Shown: positions 1 through 5,725 of the stretch, piece by piece
How the letters are laid out: each line of letters opens with the position of its first letter
Position numbering within the stretch: position 1 is the stretch's first letter
NCBI GenBank assembly: GCA_030665535.1
Contig: DAOUZU010000016.1
Span: 1 to 12,771 of the forward strand
DNA: 12,771 nt
Source: Dehalococcoidia bacterium
GTDB taxonomy: Bacteria > Chloroflexota > Dehalococcoidia > Dehalococcoidales > JAUXAE01
Direction of reading: 5' to 3'
Position numbers and translations under genes: made by a program
Notes under the pieces: model-generated
Databases searched by the model: none
What the model saw: only the letters and a program-made list of their open reading frames with translations
Told to the model about the DNA's origin: nothing

Positions 1-31
1 GGACCCTAGGGTCTATTGCGAAAGGGCTTAA

Positions 32-151
32 AGTGGGCTTGCCGTAGAGAAGCGGGGCTGTATCTGCCCCGGCTGCCCCATCTGGAAGTTAAACCACTTT
101 GAGAAGCAGTACTACTGCGTAAGCGGCAGGGACGCCAAGTCCAGGCTCTAA
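32..151 (+). pseudogene. 3' remnant of a small Cys-rich protein, probably frameshifted
   Basis: This frame reads 39 codons to the TAA at 149-151 and ends just before the hisA Shine-Dalgarno. It contains a C-x-C-x2-C-P motif (Cys at codons starting 59, 65 and 74) and a later Tyr-Tyr-Cys. That pattern resembles small DUF2769-type cysteine-cluster proteins, but the match is loose and unchecked. There is no start codon in frame between the stop at 29-31 and the Cys motif. The neighbouring frame is open from 3 to 44 and has a GTG at 33 behind AAAGGG, but it stops at TAG 45-47. One extra base near 43-45 would join the two frames into a single small protein. It is therefore a frameshifted gene, a sequencing error, or chance. 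I infer no function. Confidence 0.35.
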
Positions 152-158
152 GGGAGGG
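151..158 (+). promoter_or_regulatory. Shine-Dalgarno that places the hisA start at an ATA codon
   Basis: AGGGAGGG lies five bases before the ATA at 164. The only canonical start nearby, TTG at 159, is out of frame and stops after two codons. This site is the main evidence for the non-canonical hisA start. Confidence 0.7.
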
Positions 159-163
159 TTGAA

Positions 164-883
164 ATAGAAATTATACCGGCGGTTGACATAAGAGGGGGCC
201 GCTGCGTTCGTCTCTACCAGGGTGACTACGACCAGGAGACGGTTTTCTCCGACGATCCCGTCGGCGTCGCCCTGCGCTGGCAGTCCATGGGAGCGCCGCG
301 GCTGCACATTGTAGACCTGGATGGCGCCGCCGCTGGCGAGCCGGTGAATATGGATGTCATAGCCGAAATTGCCGGTGCCGCCCTGATTCCGGTGCAGCTG
401 GGTGGCGGCATCCGCAAGATGTCCGTCATTAAGAAATTGCTCAGTGCCGGCGTTGACCGCGTCATCCTGGGCACAGCCGCCGCCGAGGAGCCCGGCTTTA
501 TAGAAAAGGCCTGCCAGAGCTTCGGACAGTCCATCGTCGTCAGCATTGACGCCCGTGACGGCCGCCTGGCCACTCACGGCTGGAAGAAGGACACGGATAT
601 TGAAGCCACCGAGTTCGCCCGCGCCATGGCCAAGCTGGGGGTGAAGCGCTTCATCTATACGGATATAGGCCGTGACGGCACGCTTACCGAGCCCAATTTC
701 AGTGCCGTATTCGAGATAATAAGCTCGCTGAGGCGGCCACTGATTGCCTCTGGTGGCGTCACCTCATTGAACCATCTTAAGATGCTCAAACTGCTAGGTG
801 CCGAGGGGGCTATCGTCGGCAGGGCCCTTTATACTCGGGACATAAGACTCAAGCAGGCGCTTGAGGTCATCAACAGGCTATAA
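164..883 (+). CDS. hisA: HisA, phosphoribosylformimino-5-aminoimidazole carboxamide ribotide isomerase
   Basis: HisA is the cytoplasmic TIM-barrel isomerase that opens ProFAR to PRFAR in histidine synthesis. Visible family marks, numbered from base 164, are Asp8 in the N-terminal P-A-V-D-I-R-G-G motif, a GEPVN loop near 58-62, a GGGIR phosphate loop near 80-84, Asp129 in VSIDARDG, TDIGRDG near 166-172, and the ASGGV and GAIVGRA phosphate loops near the C-terminus. Asp8 and Asp129 correspond to the catalytic pair. The length of 239 residues is normal. The first ATG in frame, at 287, would remove the first beta strand and Asp8, so the true start lies upstream. The codon at the family start position is ATA (164), five bases after AGGGAGGG (151-158). 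No ATG, GTG or TTG exists in frame between the stop at 149 and that codon. Function is near certain; the AUA start is inferred. hisI follows 33 bases on. Confidence 0.96.
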   Translation: MEIIPAVDIRGGRCVRLYQGDYDQETVFSDDPVGVALRWQSMGAPRLHIVDLDGAAAGEPVNMDVIAEIAGAALIPVQLGGGIRKMSVIKKLLSAGVDRVILGTAAAEEPGFIEKACQSFGQSIVVSIDARDGRLATHGWKKDTDIEATEFARAMAKLGVKRFIYTDIGRDGTLTEPNFSAVFEIISSLRRPLIASGGVTSLNHLKMLKLLGAEGAIVGRALYTRDIRLKQALEVINRL

Positions 884-893
884 GCAGAGAAGA

Positions 894-905
894 GGGGGGG
901 GGGGG
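894..905 (+). repeat. G12 homopolymer between hisA and hisI
   Basis: Twelve consecutive G residues lie just after the hisA stop and run directly into the AAGGA of the hisI ribosome-binding region. The tract is outside both reading frames, so length changes would alter the leader and ribosome binding rather than the protein. Confidence 0.9.
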
Positions 906-916
906 AAGGATTGACT

Positions 917-1243
917 GTGGAACTGAAATTTGACGATAAAGGACTCATACCGGCCATAATCCAGGACGCCGACAGCGGCCAGGTCTGTATGGTGGGTTAT
1001 ATGAACCGGGAATCCCTGGGCCTCACGCTATCCAGCGGCGAGGTGTGGTTCTACAGCCGCAGCCGGCAAGAGCTGTGGCACAAGGGGGTTACCTCAGGCA
1101 ACCGCCTCATAGTGAAAGAGGTCTGGCGGGACTGCGATAGCGACGCCATACTGGTCAAAGCCAAACCGATGGGGCCCGTCTGCCACACCGGCAATCAGAG
1201 CTGTTTCTTTCAGGAACTAACGGCCGCCGACCTGGCCGCCTGA
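917..1243 (+). CDS. hisI: HisI, phosphoribosyl-AMP cyclohydrolase
   Basis: HisI hydrolyses the purine ring of PR-AMP to give ProFAR, the substrate of HisA encoded just upstream. The 108-residue protein is the stand-alone cyclohydrolase form with no HisE domain. Seen in it are the WFYSRSR-x4-WHKG-x-TSGN signature (about 44-62), a D-C-D-S-D cluster (72-76) that matches the Mg site, and Cys73, Cys89 and Cys96, whose 16 and 7 residue spacing fits the Zn ligands. I chose the GTG at 917 because GAAGGA (905-910) sits six bases before it and it yields the usual MELKFDDKGLIPA-type N-terminus. The TTG at 911 is in frame but directly abuts the Shine-Dalgarno. The last 34 bases overlap the 3' end of the convergent DUF1385 gene. 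The pair is probably cotranscribed with hisA. Confidence 0.96.
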   Translation: MELKFDDKGLIPAIIQDADSGQVCMVGYMNRESLGLTLSSGEVWFYSRSRQELWHKGVTSGNRLIVKEVWRDCDSDAILVKAKPMGPVCHTGNQSCFFQELTAADLAA

Positions 1244-2133
1244 TCCTCTTCAACGGCACGGTCAAAGGCCATTACCTTCTCCAGGGCAGTCATGGCTACC
1301 TCCAACTGGCTATCGTCAGGCTCTTTGGTTGTCATCCGTTGCAGCCACAGGCCGGGGGAACGCAGTATTCGCACCAGTAAGTTATCGGGATGGTTGGCGG
1401 AGTACCGGGTGGCCTCGTAGCCCAGGGCGGCTATCACCGGCAGCAGGACTATCCGCGTCAGTATCATAAGCCAGAGCGCCTGCTGGCCCACCAGGGCGAA
1501 GATGATGATGGCTATCACCAGCACCGCCAGCAGGAAACTGGTGCCGCAGCGGGTGTGGGCGGTGGAGTACTTGCGGATGCTGGTTACTTCCAGGGGCGCG
1601 CCGTTCTCAATGGCGTTTATCGTTTTGTGTTCGGCGCCGTGATAGGCGAAGGTGCGCTTGATGTCGCTGAAGGAAGATATGATCCGCAGGTAGGCCACGA
1701 AGATTACCAGCCGGATGAGCCCCTCCACCAGGTGAAAGAGCAGGGACGATTCCACATAGGGATTGAGCAGGTTGGCCAGGAAAAGCGGTGCCATAAAAAA
1801 GAGGCCGATCGATAGCACCAGCGATACGGCCATCACCCCCCAGATAAGGCCTCCGGAGATTTTGGACGGCTCTTCTTCACCATCCTCCTCCAGGGCTACG
1901 TTGGCCGAGAACAGCAGGCTGCGGATGCCCAGCACCATGGTCTCCATAAGCATGGTGACACCGCGGACCAGCGGTGTCTTTCTCATACCGCCGGTATAAA
2001 GGGATGGCAGGGGCCTTGTCTGGGTTACAAGCTGGCCGTTGGGGTGGCGCACCACGGTGGCGGTGATCCTCTCCCCCCGCATCATCACTCCCTCGATGAC
2101 TGCCTGTCCCCCGTAGTGGAAGCTGTGTGGCAT
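1210..2133 (-). CDS. DUF1385 (YqhQ-like) integral membrane protein, putative metal-dependent enzyme
   Basis: This 307-residue protein belongs to the DUF1385 family, whose exact function is not established; it is often annotated as a metal-dependent enzyme. The N-terminal G-G-Q-A-V-I-E-G-V-M-M-R-G block (8-20) is the family hallmark. Further conserved blocks are YHGAEHK (164-170), HTRCGTSF (193-200) and GYEATRYS (238-245), rich in His, Glu and Cys that could bind metal. Hydrophobic stretches at about 95-118, 130-152, 199-217 and 220-240 suggest four membrane segments. The ATG at 2133 follows GAGGT at 2141-2145. A terminator of the upstream ribosomal operon ends only about 14 bases before the start, so expression depends on read-through or on a promoter inside the upstream genes. 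The family often neighbours rpmE. The C-terminus overlaps hisI tail to tail. Confidence 0.9.
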   Translation of the reverse strand: MPHSFHYGGQAVIEGVMMRGERITATVVRHPNGQLVTQTRPLPSLYTGGMRKTPLVRGVTMLMETMVLGIRSLLFSANVALEEDGEEEPSKISGGLIWGVMAVSLVLSIGLFFMAPLFLANLLNPYVESSLLFHLVEGLIRLVIFVAYLRIISSFSDIKRTFAYHGAEHKTINAIENGAPLEVTSIRKYSTAHTRCGTSFLLAVLVIAIIIFALVGQQALWLMILTRIVLLPVIAALGYEATRYSANHPDNLLVRILRSPGLWLQRMTTKEPDDSQLEVAMTALEKVMAFDRAVEEDQAARSAAVSS

Positions 2134-2147
2134 TTGGTTACCTCAAT

Positions 2148-2172
2148 AAAAAAGGAGCGGCCAGCCCGCTCC
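2148..2172 (-). terminator. Rho-independent terminator after rpmE
   Basis: Read on the - strand, GGAGCGG and CCGCTCC form a perfect 7-bp GC-rich stem with a 5-base loop, followed by six U (2148-2153). It closes the rplU-rpmA-rpmE unit 24 bases after the rpmE stop and lies immediately before the Shine-Dalgarno of the DUF1385 gene. Confidence 0.88.
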
Positions 2173-2195
2173 CGTACTGGTCGTGACTATATGGC

Positions 2196-2402
2196 CTACT
2201 CCTTAAGCTTGTAGCGTCGTTTGAAGCGCTCCACGCGTCCGGCGGTGTCTATCATACGGCGCTCGCCGGTGAAGAAGGGGTGACACTGGCTGCATAACTC
2301 AATCTTGAGCGAAGGCACAACCGAGCCGACGGTGAAGTTATTGCCGCAGGAGCAGACAACCTTGGCCTCCGGGAAGTATTTGGGGTGTATTTTAGCTTTC
2401 AT
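2196..2402 (-). CDS. rpmE: Ribosomal protein bL31, zinc-binding form
   Basis: This is the 50S subunit protein L31, 68 residues, of normal length. It is the zinc-carrying C+ type: Cys17, Cys19, Cys37 and Cys40 match the four ligand positions of E. coli RpmE. The diagnostic CHPFFTG segment follows Cys40, and the tail is basic (RVERFKRRYKLKE). The ATG at 2402 lies four bases after the rpmA stop and has no recognisable Shine-Dalgarno, so translation probably depends on ribosomes finishing rpmA. It is the last gene before the hairpin terminator. No zinc-free paralogue is seen in the window. Confidence 0.97.
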   Translation of the reverse strand: MKAKIHPKYFPEAKVVCSCGNNFTVGSVVPSLKIELCSQCHPFFTGERRMIDTAGRVERFKRRYKLKE

Positions 2403-2406
2403 TATT

Positions 2407-2661
2407 CTAGCCGGCGATGACGCTGGCTTTCCTCCTGTTGTTGCTGGTGGGCTTGTACTGCACCACGCCGTTGACCAGGGCGAACAGGGTGTGGTCTCGG
2501 CCTACACCTACGTTTGTGCCGGCGTGTATACGGGTGCCCCGCTGTCGCACCAGGATGGTGCCGGCGCGGACGCTCTGCCCGGCGTACCTTTTCACGCCGA
2601 GGCGCTGGGCATTACTATCACGGCCATTGCGGCTGGAGCCGCCGCCCTTTTTATGGGCCAT
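2407..2661 (-). CDS. rpmA: Ribosomal protein bL27
   Basis: L27 is a 50S protein whose N-terminus reaches toward the peptidyl transferase centre. The 84-residue sequence begins MAHKKGGGSSRNGRDS, the mature N-terminus, with no cleavable pre-sequence of the Firmicutes kind. The central GTKIHAG-like box is present as GTRIHAG, followed by a typical VGVGRDHTLFAL block. Its start overlaps the last 11 bases of rplU (2651-2661), with GAGGTGA as Shine-Dalgarno inside the rplU tail, so translation is coupled. The rplU-rpmA pairing is the standard bacterial order. Confidence 0.98.
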   Translation of the reverse strand: MAHKKGGGSSRNGRDSNAQRLGVKRYAGQSVRAGTILVRQRGTRIHAGTNVGVGRDHTLFALVNGVVQYKPTSNNRRKASVIAG

Positions 2662-3034
2662 CCTTGGTCACCTCTTTCTTGCGCCGGCTGGTCTTCTTCT
2701 TGGGTGCCGCCTTCTGGCTGGCGGAGGTTACAATTTCTTCTATGGCCAGCCTGGTATAGGCCTGTCTGTGGCCGGTCTTCTTGTGGTAGCGCACCTTGGG
2801 CTTGTACTTGAAGACGATGAGTTTTTCGCCCTTAGTCTCCCCCTGGCTGGTGGCCACCACCCTGGCACCGTCAAGGGTGGGCCTGCCAACTGTTACCGTT
2901 TTGCCATCAGCGATGAGCAGCACCTTGTCCAGGTCAACGCTATTACCCTCGGATACACCCAGAAGCTCCACATCTATCGTCTGTCCCGGCGAAACCTTAT
3001 ATTGCTTGCCGCCGCTTTCAATTATTGCGTAAAT
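2651..3034 (-). CDS. rplU: Ribosomal protein bL21, apparent AUU start
   Basis: L21 is a 23S rRNA-binding protein of the 50S subunit. The family begins almost invariably with Met directly before Tyr-Ala-Ile/Val. Here the codon at that place is ATT (3034-3032), followed by YAIIESGGKQYKVSPGQ. A strong GGAGG (3046-3042) stands seven bases before it. The only canonical alternative is TTG at 3055, which would add seven atypical residues, has no Shine-Dalgarno, and coincides with the predicted transcript 5' end. I therefore place the start at 3034 (127 residues). The body is a normal L21 with YKPKVRYHKKTGHRQ. After about residue 100 there is a basic tail with several Lys/Arg runs, longer than in the usual protein of about 103 residues. 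The 3' end overlaps rpmA by 11 bases. Confidence 0.96.
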   Translation of the reverse strand: MYAIIESGGKQYKVSPGQTIDVELLGVSEGNSVDLDKVLLIADGKTVTVGRPTLDGARVVATSQGETKGEKLIVFKYKPKVRYHKKTGHRQAYTRLAIEEIVTSASQKAAPKKKTSRRKKEVTKDGP

Positions 3035-3041
3035 GGTTCTT

Positions 3042-3046
3042 CCTCC
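3042..3046 (-). promoter_or_regulatory. Shine-Dalgarno for the rplU AUU start
   Basis: GGAGG on the - strand lies seven bases upstream of ATT 3034. It falls inside the reading frame that would start at TTG 3055, which argues that the TTG is not the initiator. Confidence 0.7.
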
Positions 3047-3061
3047 ACAGTCCAAAGATAT

Positions 3062-3090
3062 ATACTAGCAGATTAGGTGGCAAAGTTCAA
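3062..3090 (-). promoter_or_regulatory. Promoter of rplU-rpmA-rpmE
   Basis: On the - strand, TTGAAC (3090-3085) and TAGTAT (3067-3062) are 17 bases apart, with TGC forming an extended -10. Transcription would begin near 3055, giving a leader of about 20 bases that carries the GGAGG and leads to the ATT start. Confidence 0.65.
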
Positions 3091-3121
3091 ACGGGGGAAA
3101 CCGCCCGCAGGCTCGCCGGGG

Positions 3122-4012
3122 CTATTGCTTTCTGACTAATAGCAGGGGAAGGTCGCCCGTCTGCAGCAGTTTATGGGCAATGCTGCCCGGCGCCCAGGCC
3201 GTTATCCCTGAGCGTCCGCGGGTGGTCATCAGCACCAGGTCGGCATTCGTGTCGCGGCTGGCGTCGGTTATAGCCCTGGCCGGGTCGTTGCCGAGGGTGG
3301 TACAGCTTGAAACGCAAATCTTCTTCCGTATTTTGTTTTCTATCCCCTCCAGGTAGGCTATCGCCTGCTGCTGTTCGGCGGCATCCCGCTCGCTATCACC
3401 CAGGCCCATATCGCCCACCATATCGTCCTTGGAAGCCGAGTAGTGGGCCTTGCGAACCATCTTGTAGAGGCTGATATCTGCTGGCAGGCTTCGGGCCAGC
3501 GTTTCGGCGTAGGGTATGGACGCTTCGCTGTTTTCAGTGCCGTCAAGGGGTAGCAGTATGCGACTGATTAACTCCTTCGTCTCTACGGCCGGTTGGCCGC
3601 CATCGGTGCGGATCAGCATCACCGGGCATTTCACCAGGCGAAATACCTTGTCAACAATGCTGCCCATTATCTTGACCTTAAGGCTGGTGAAGCCATGGGC
3701 CACCATAATCAGCAGGTCAACTTCATTCTCGTCTATAAAGCGGCAGGTCTCCTCGGTGAAGTCACCGTGGACGAATTCAGTCTGCACTTTGGCCTTCTTG
3801 CCTTTATCGGAGAGATCAAGGCGCTGTCGTAAAAGCTCAGCCGATTTCTCCAGGTAGAGGCGGTGCATATTCAGGGACAGCTTATGGCTTGACTCGCATA
3901 CGTGGAAGAGAACTATCTCGGAGCCCAGCTTCTTGGCCAGCTCCTCCGCATAAGGAAAGACTGCCTCGGCCAGATCGGAGCCGTCCAGGGGTAGGAGCAC
4001 TCTGTTAAACAT
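3122..4012 (-). CDS. Tandem universal stress protein (two UspA domains)
   Basis: This 296-residue cytoplasmic protein has two UspA folds, at about 1-136 and 149-296. Each begins with the R-V/I-L-L-P-L-D-G strand-loop (4-11 and 151-158). The second domain keeps the nucleotide-binding pattern G-x2-G-x6-G-S (266-277) before its last strand LPLLLVR, which suggests ATP binding. In the first domain the equivalent segment reads G-F-T-S with GS at 117-118, so its second Gly is lost and binding there is less certain. Tandem Usp proteins are linked to stress and energy-limited survival, but the ligand and partner here are unknown. It has its own sigma70-type promoter and lies upstream of the ribosomal operon on the same strand. 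I see no clear terminator between them, so some read-through is possible. Confidence 0.93.
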   Translation of the reverse strand: MFNRVLLPLDGSDLAEAVFPYAEELAKKLGSEIVLFHVCESSHKLSLNMHRLYLEKSAELLRQRLDLSDKGKKAKVQTEFVHGDFTEETCRFIDENEVDLLIMVAHGFTSLKVKIMGSIVDKVFRLVKCPVMLIRTDGGQPAVETKELISRILLPLDGTENSEASIPYAETLARSLPADISLYKMVRKAHYSASKDDMVGDMGLGDSERDAAEQQQAIAYLEGIENKIRKKICVSSCTTLGNDPARAITDASRDTNADLVLMTTRGRSGITAWAPGSIAHKLLQTGDLPLLLVRKQ

Positions 4013-4051
4013 GTCTGTTTTCCGTCATTCGTGGGCTGCTTTCTATGAGTA

Positions 4052-4080
4052 AGAATACATACCGCATATAGAAATGTCAA
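4052..4080 (-). promoter_or_regulatory. Promoter of the universal stress protein gene
   Basis: On the - strand a perfect TTGACA (4080-4075) is followed after 17 bases by TATTCT (4057-4052). The predicted start, near 4045, leaves a leader of about 33 bases before the ATG at 4012. Confidence 0.7.
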
Positions 4081-4116
4081 CCGTGATATTGTCGGTCCGG
4101 CTATCGCCCGGCGTGT

Positions 4117-4122
4117 TATAAT
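4117..4122 (+). promoter_or_regulatory. Extended -10 promoter of the NDUFA9-like gene
   Basis: TATAAT is preceded by TG plus one base (4114-4116), an extended -10 element. I see no good -35 at 16-18 bases; TTGTCG at 4089 is 22 bases away. Transcription would begin near 4129, just before the GGGAGG at 4134-4139. Confidence 0.6.
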
Positions 4123-4145
4123 GGCCGTTCAAAGGGAGGCCAGCG

Positions 4146-5033
4146 GTGATTTTGGTCACAGGTAGCAGCGGGTTTGTCGGCAGCCACTTACTGCCCCGGT
4201 TGGTTGGAGCTGGTTATAAGGTAAGGTGTCTGGTACGCCTGCCCGCGGAGGCCGTGGCGGTGGAGGCGATGGGCGCAACGGCGGTGACCGGGGATGTCAC
4301 CGACCCCGCCAGCCTCAGAGGGGCCCTAAGTGGCGTGGAGAGTGTAGTTCATCTGGTGGCTGTCCTCAGGGAGGGCCGGGGGGCCACCTTCAGCCGGGTG
4401 AATGTGGAGGGCACCGGGAACGTGGTCGCCGCTGCCCGGGAAGCGTCCGTTAAGAGGTTTATTCACATCGGCGCTATGGGCGCCGGCGATAGGCCCCGCT
4501 ACGTCTATTTCCACTCCAAGTGGCAGGGCGAGGAGATAGTAAGGACCTCCGGACTGGACTTCACCGTCTTTAAGCCGGGGGCTATGTTCGGCAAAGGGGC
4601 GGGTTTCATAGATAAGCTGGCCAATTCCGTAAGTATGTTTCCCCTCCTGGCGCCTATCGCCGGCAGTGGCCGCACCCGCTTTCAGCCCCTGTGGGTGGAA
4701 GACCTGGCCACCTGTATTCTGGCGGCGCTTAAGGGGGATAAAATAGGCCAGACCTGCGAGATAGGCGGTCCCCAGCACCTCACCTATGAGCAGATACTGG
4801 ATGCGGTGATGGCCGCCCTGGGCAAGAAGCGGCTTAAGATACACGTGTCGGTGCTGCTGATGCGACCGGCCGTCGGCCTTATGGAGAGAATACTGGGCGA
4901 CCCGCCCGTAACCAGTGTAGAGCTGAAAGCCCTTGAGATGGACAACATCGGCGCGCTGGACTCGGTGGAAAGCCAGTTCGGTTTCAAGCCGCTTGAGTTG
5001 GCCAAGGGGCTGGATTACTTGAAGAAGGCTTAG
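4146..5033 (+). CDS. NAD(P)-binding Rossmann protein, atypical SDR of the NDUFA9-like type
   Basis: This 295-residue protein has the glycine-rich nucleotide loop T-G-S-S-G-F-V-G (5-12) directly after the first beta strand, then D-V-T-D near 50-53 and an SDR-like Y-F-H-S-K (Tyr121-x3-Lys125). It resembles the extended or atypical short-chain dehydrogenases grouped with the complex I subunit NDUFA9. Bacterial members are often annotated as complex I accessory, NAD-dependent epimerase or hydroxylase proteins. Because Tyr and Lys are both kept, catalysis is possible, but the substrate is unknown. No nuo genes are visible nearby. The GTG start at 4146 is supported by GGGAGG at 4134-4139. It converges on coaE with a 4-base overlap of stop codons (5030-5033) and no terminator between them. 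Confidence 0.88.
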   Translation: MILVTGSSGFVGSHLLPRLVGAGYKVRCLVRLPAEAVAVEAMGATAVTGDVTDPASLRGALSGVESVVHLVAVLREGRGATFSRVNVEGTGNVVAAAREASVKRFIHIGAMGAGDRPRYVYFHSKWQGEEIVRTSGLDFTVFKPGAMFGKGAGFIDKLANSVSMFPLLAPIAGSGRTRFQPLWVEDLATCILAALKGDKIGQTCEIGGPQHLTYEQILDAVMAALGKKRLKIHVSVLLMRPAVGLMERILGDPPVTSVELKALEMDNIGALDSVESQFGFKPLELAKGLDYLKKA

Positions 5034-5614
5034 AGCCTGGTATCAGCCAGTTCCTTCGCCCTGGCCTTAAGCTCCTCAAGGCTGGTATCCGTGTTTATTA
5101 CAACGTCGGCCTTCTTGAGTCGCTCCTCCGGCTTCATTTGGGCACCCAACCGGGTCAGTACCTCCCGCCGGGTGAAGCCCATCTGCTGGAGCCGGGTTAA
5201 GACAACCGTTCGGGGCGCTACCGTAACCCAGACCTCGTCCACGGTGTCCACCCAACCGGTTTCCACCAGCAGCGGCGCCTCGATGACCACCGCCCCTACC
5301 CCCTGCCGCCGGTGTTTATCCAGCCGGTCCGTCAGCATCTCGGCGATGCGGGGATGGGTTATCCGGTTAAGGTGGGCAAGCTGCTGCGGGTAGCCGAAAA
5401 CCAGCCGGGCCAACTTGGGGCGGTCAACCTGGCTATTGCTGTCTAAAACCCCCTGGCCAAAGGTGGCCACCACCTCCCGCCGCATCTGGTTTTCCCGAAG
5501 CGCCTGGTGGCCCAGTTTATCGGCGTCGATAACGGCCACGCCAAGCTCCTTGAGGAATCCGGCCAGCGTCGTCTTGCCGCTGCCGATGCCGCCGGTGAGA
5601 CCGATAATCTTCAT
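5030..5614 (-). CDS. coaE: Dephospho-CoA kinase
   Basis: CoaE phosphorylates the 3'-hydroxyl of dephospho-CoA with ATP, the last step of coenzyme A synthesis. The 194-residue protein opens with the P-loop G-G-I-G-S-G-K-T-T (8-16). It continues with the family's V-I-D-A-D-K-L-G-H block (about 28-36), HPRI in the middle, the EAPLLVETG lid segment and the T-R-L-x-x-Q arginine region. Length is normal. The start is the ATG at 5614, giving the canonical MKIIGLTGG N-terminus. I see no Shine-Dalgarno; a TATTAT on the - strand (5624-5619) lies only four bases before the ATG, so a leaderless transcript is possible but weakly supported, since no -35 is visible. It is transcribed away from the permease gene and tail to tail with the NDUFA9-like gene. 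Confidence 0.97.
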   Translation of the reverse strand: MKIIGLTGGIGSGKTTLAGFLKELGVAVIDADKLGHQALRENQMRREVVATFGQGVLDSNSQVDRPKLARLVFGYPQQLAHLNRITHPRIAEMLTDRLDKHRRQGVGAVVIEAPLLVETGWVDTVDEVWVTVAPRTVVLTRLQQMGFTRREVLTRLGAQMKPEERLKKADVVINTDTSLEELKARAKELADTRL

Positions 5615-5694
5615 TCTGATAATAAGTCTAGTTACTTCCGGTCGCTGCCGTCAAGCCTTACTATCGTAGCGTCCGCCAGCGGTAATAGTGTAAA

Positions 5695-5719
5695 CTCCGC
5701 TTGAAGGTATTTAGCGGAG
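5695..5719 (+). promoter_or_regulatory. Hairpin masking the Shine-Dalgarno of the permease gene
   Basis: CTCCGC (5695-5700) is complementary to GCGGAG (5714-5719), and the second arm contains most of the GGAGG (5716-5720) that serves the TTG start at 5726. In mRNA this would be a 6-bp stem with a 13-base loop hiding the ribosome-binding site. Whether it acts as a switch is inference. Confidence 0.4.
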
Positions 5720-5725
5720 GGTGCT

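Noticed and set aside
3053..3055. TTG as the start of rplU.
   Set aside because: It lacks a Shine-Dalgarno, adds seven residues foreign to the family, and coincides with the predicted transcript start. ATT at 3034 fits better.
2305..3076. Long + strand open frames across the ribosomal protein genes.
   Set aside because: They are antisense to three unmistakable ribosomal proteins and show no family features.
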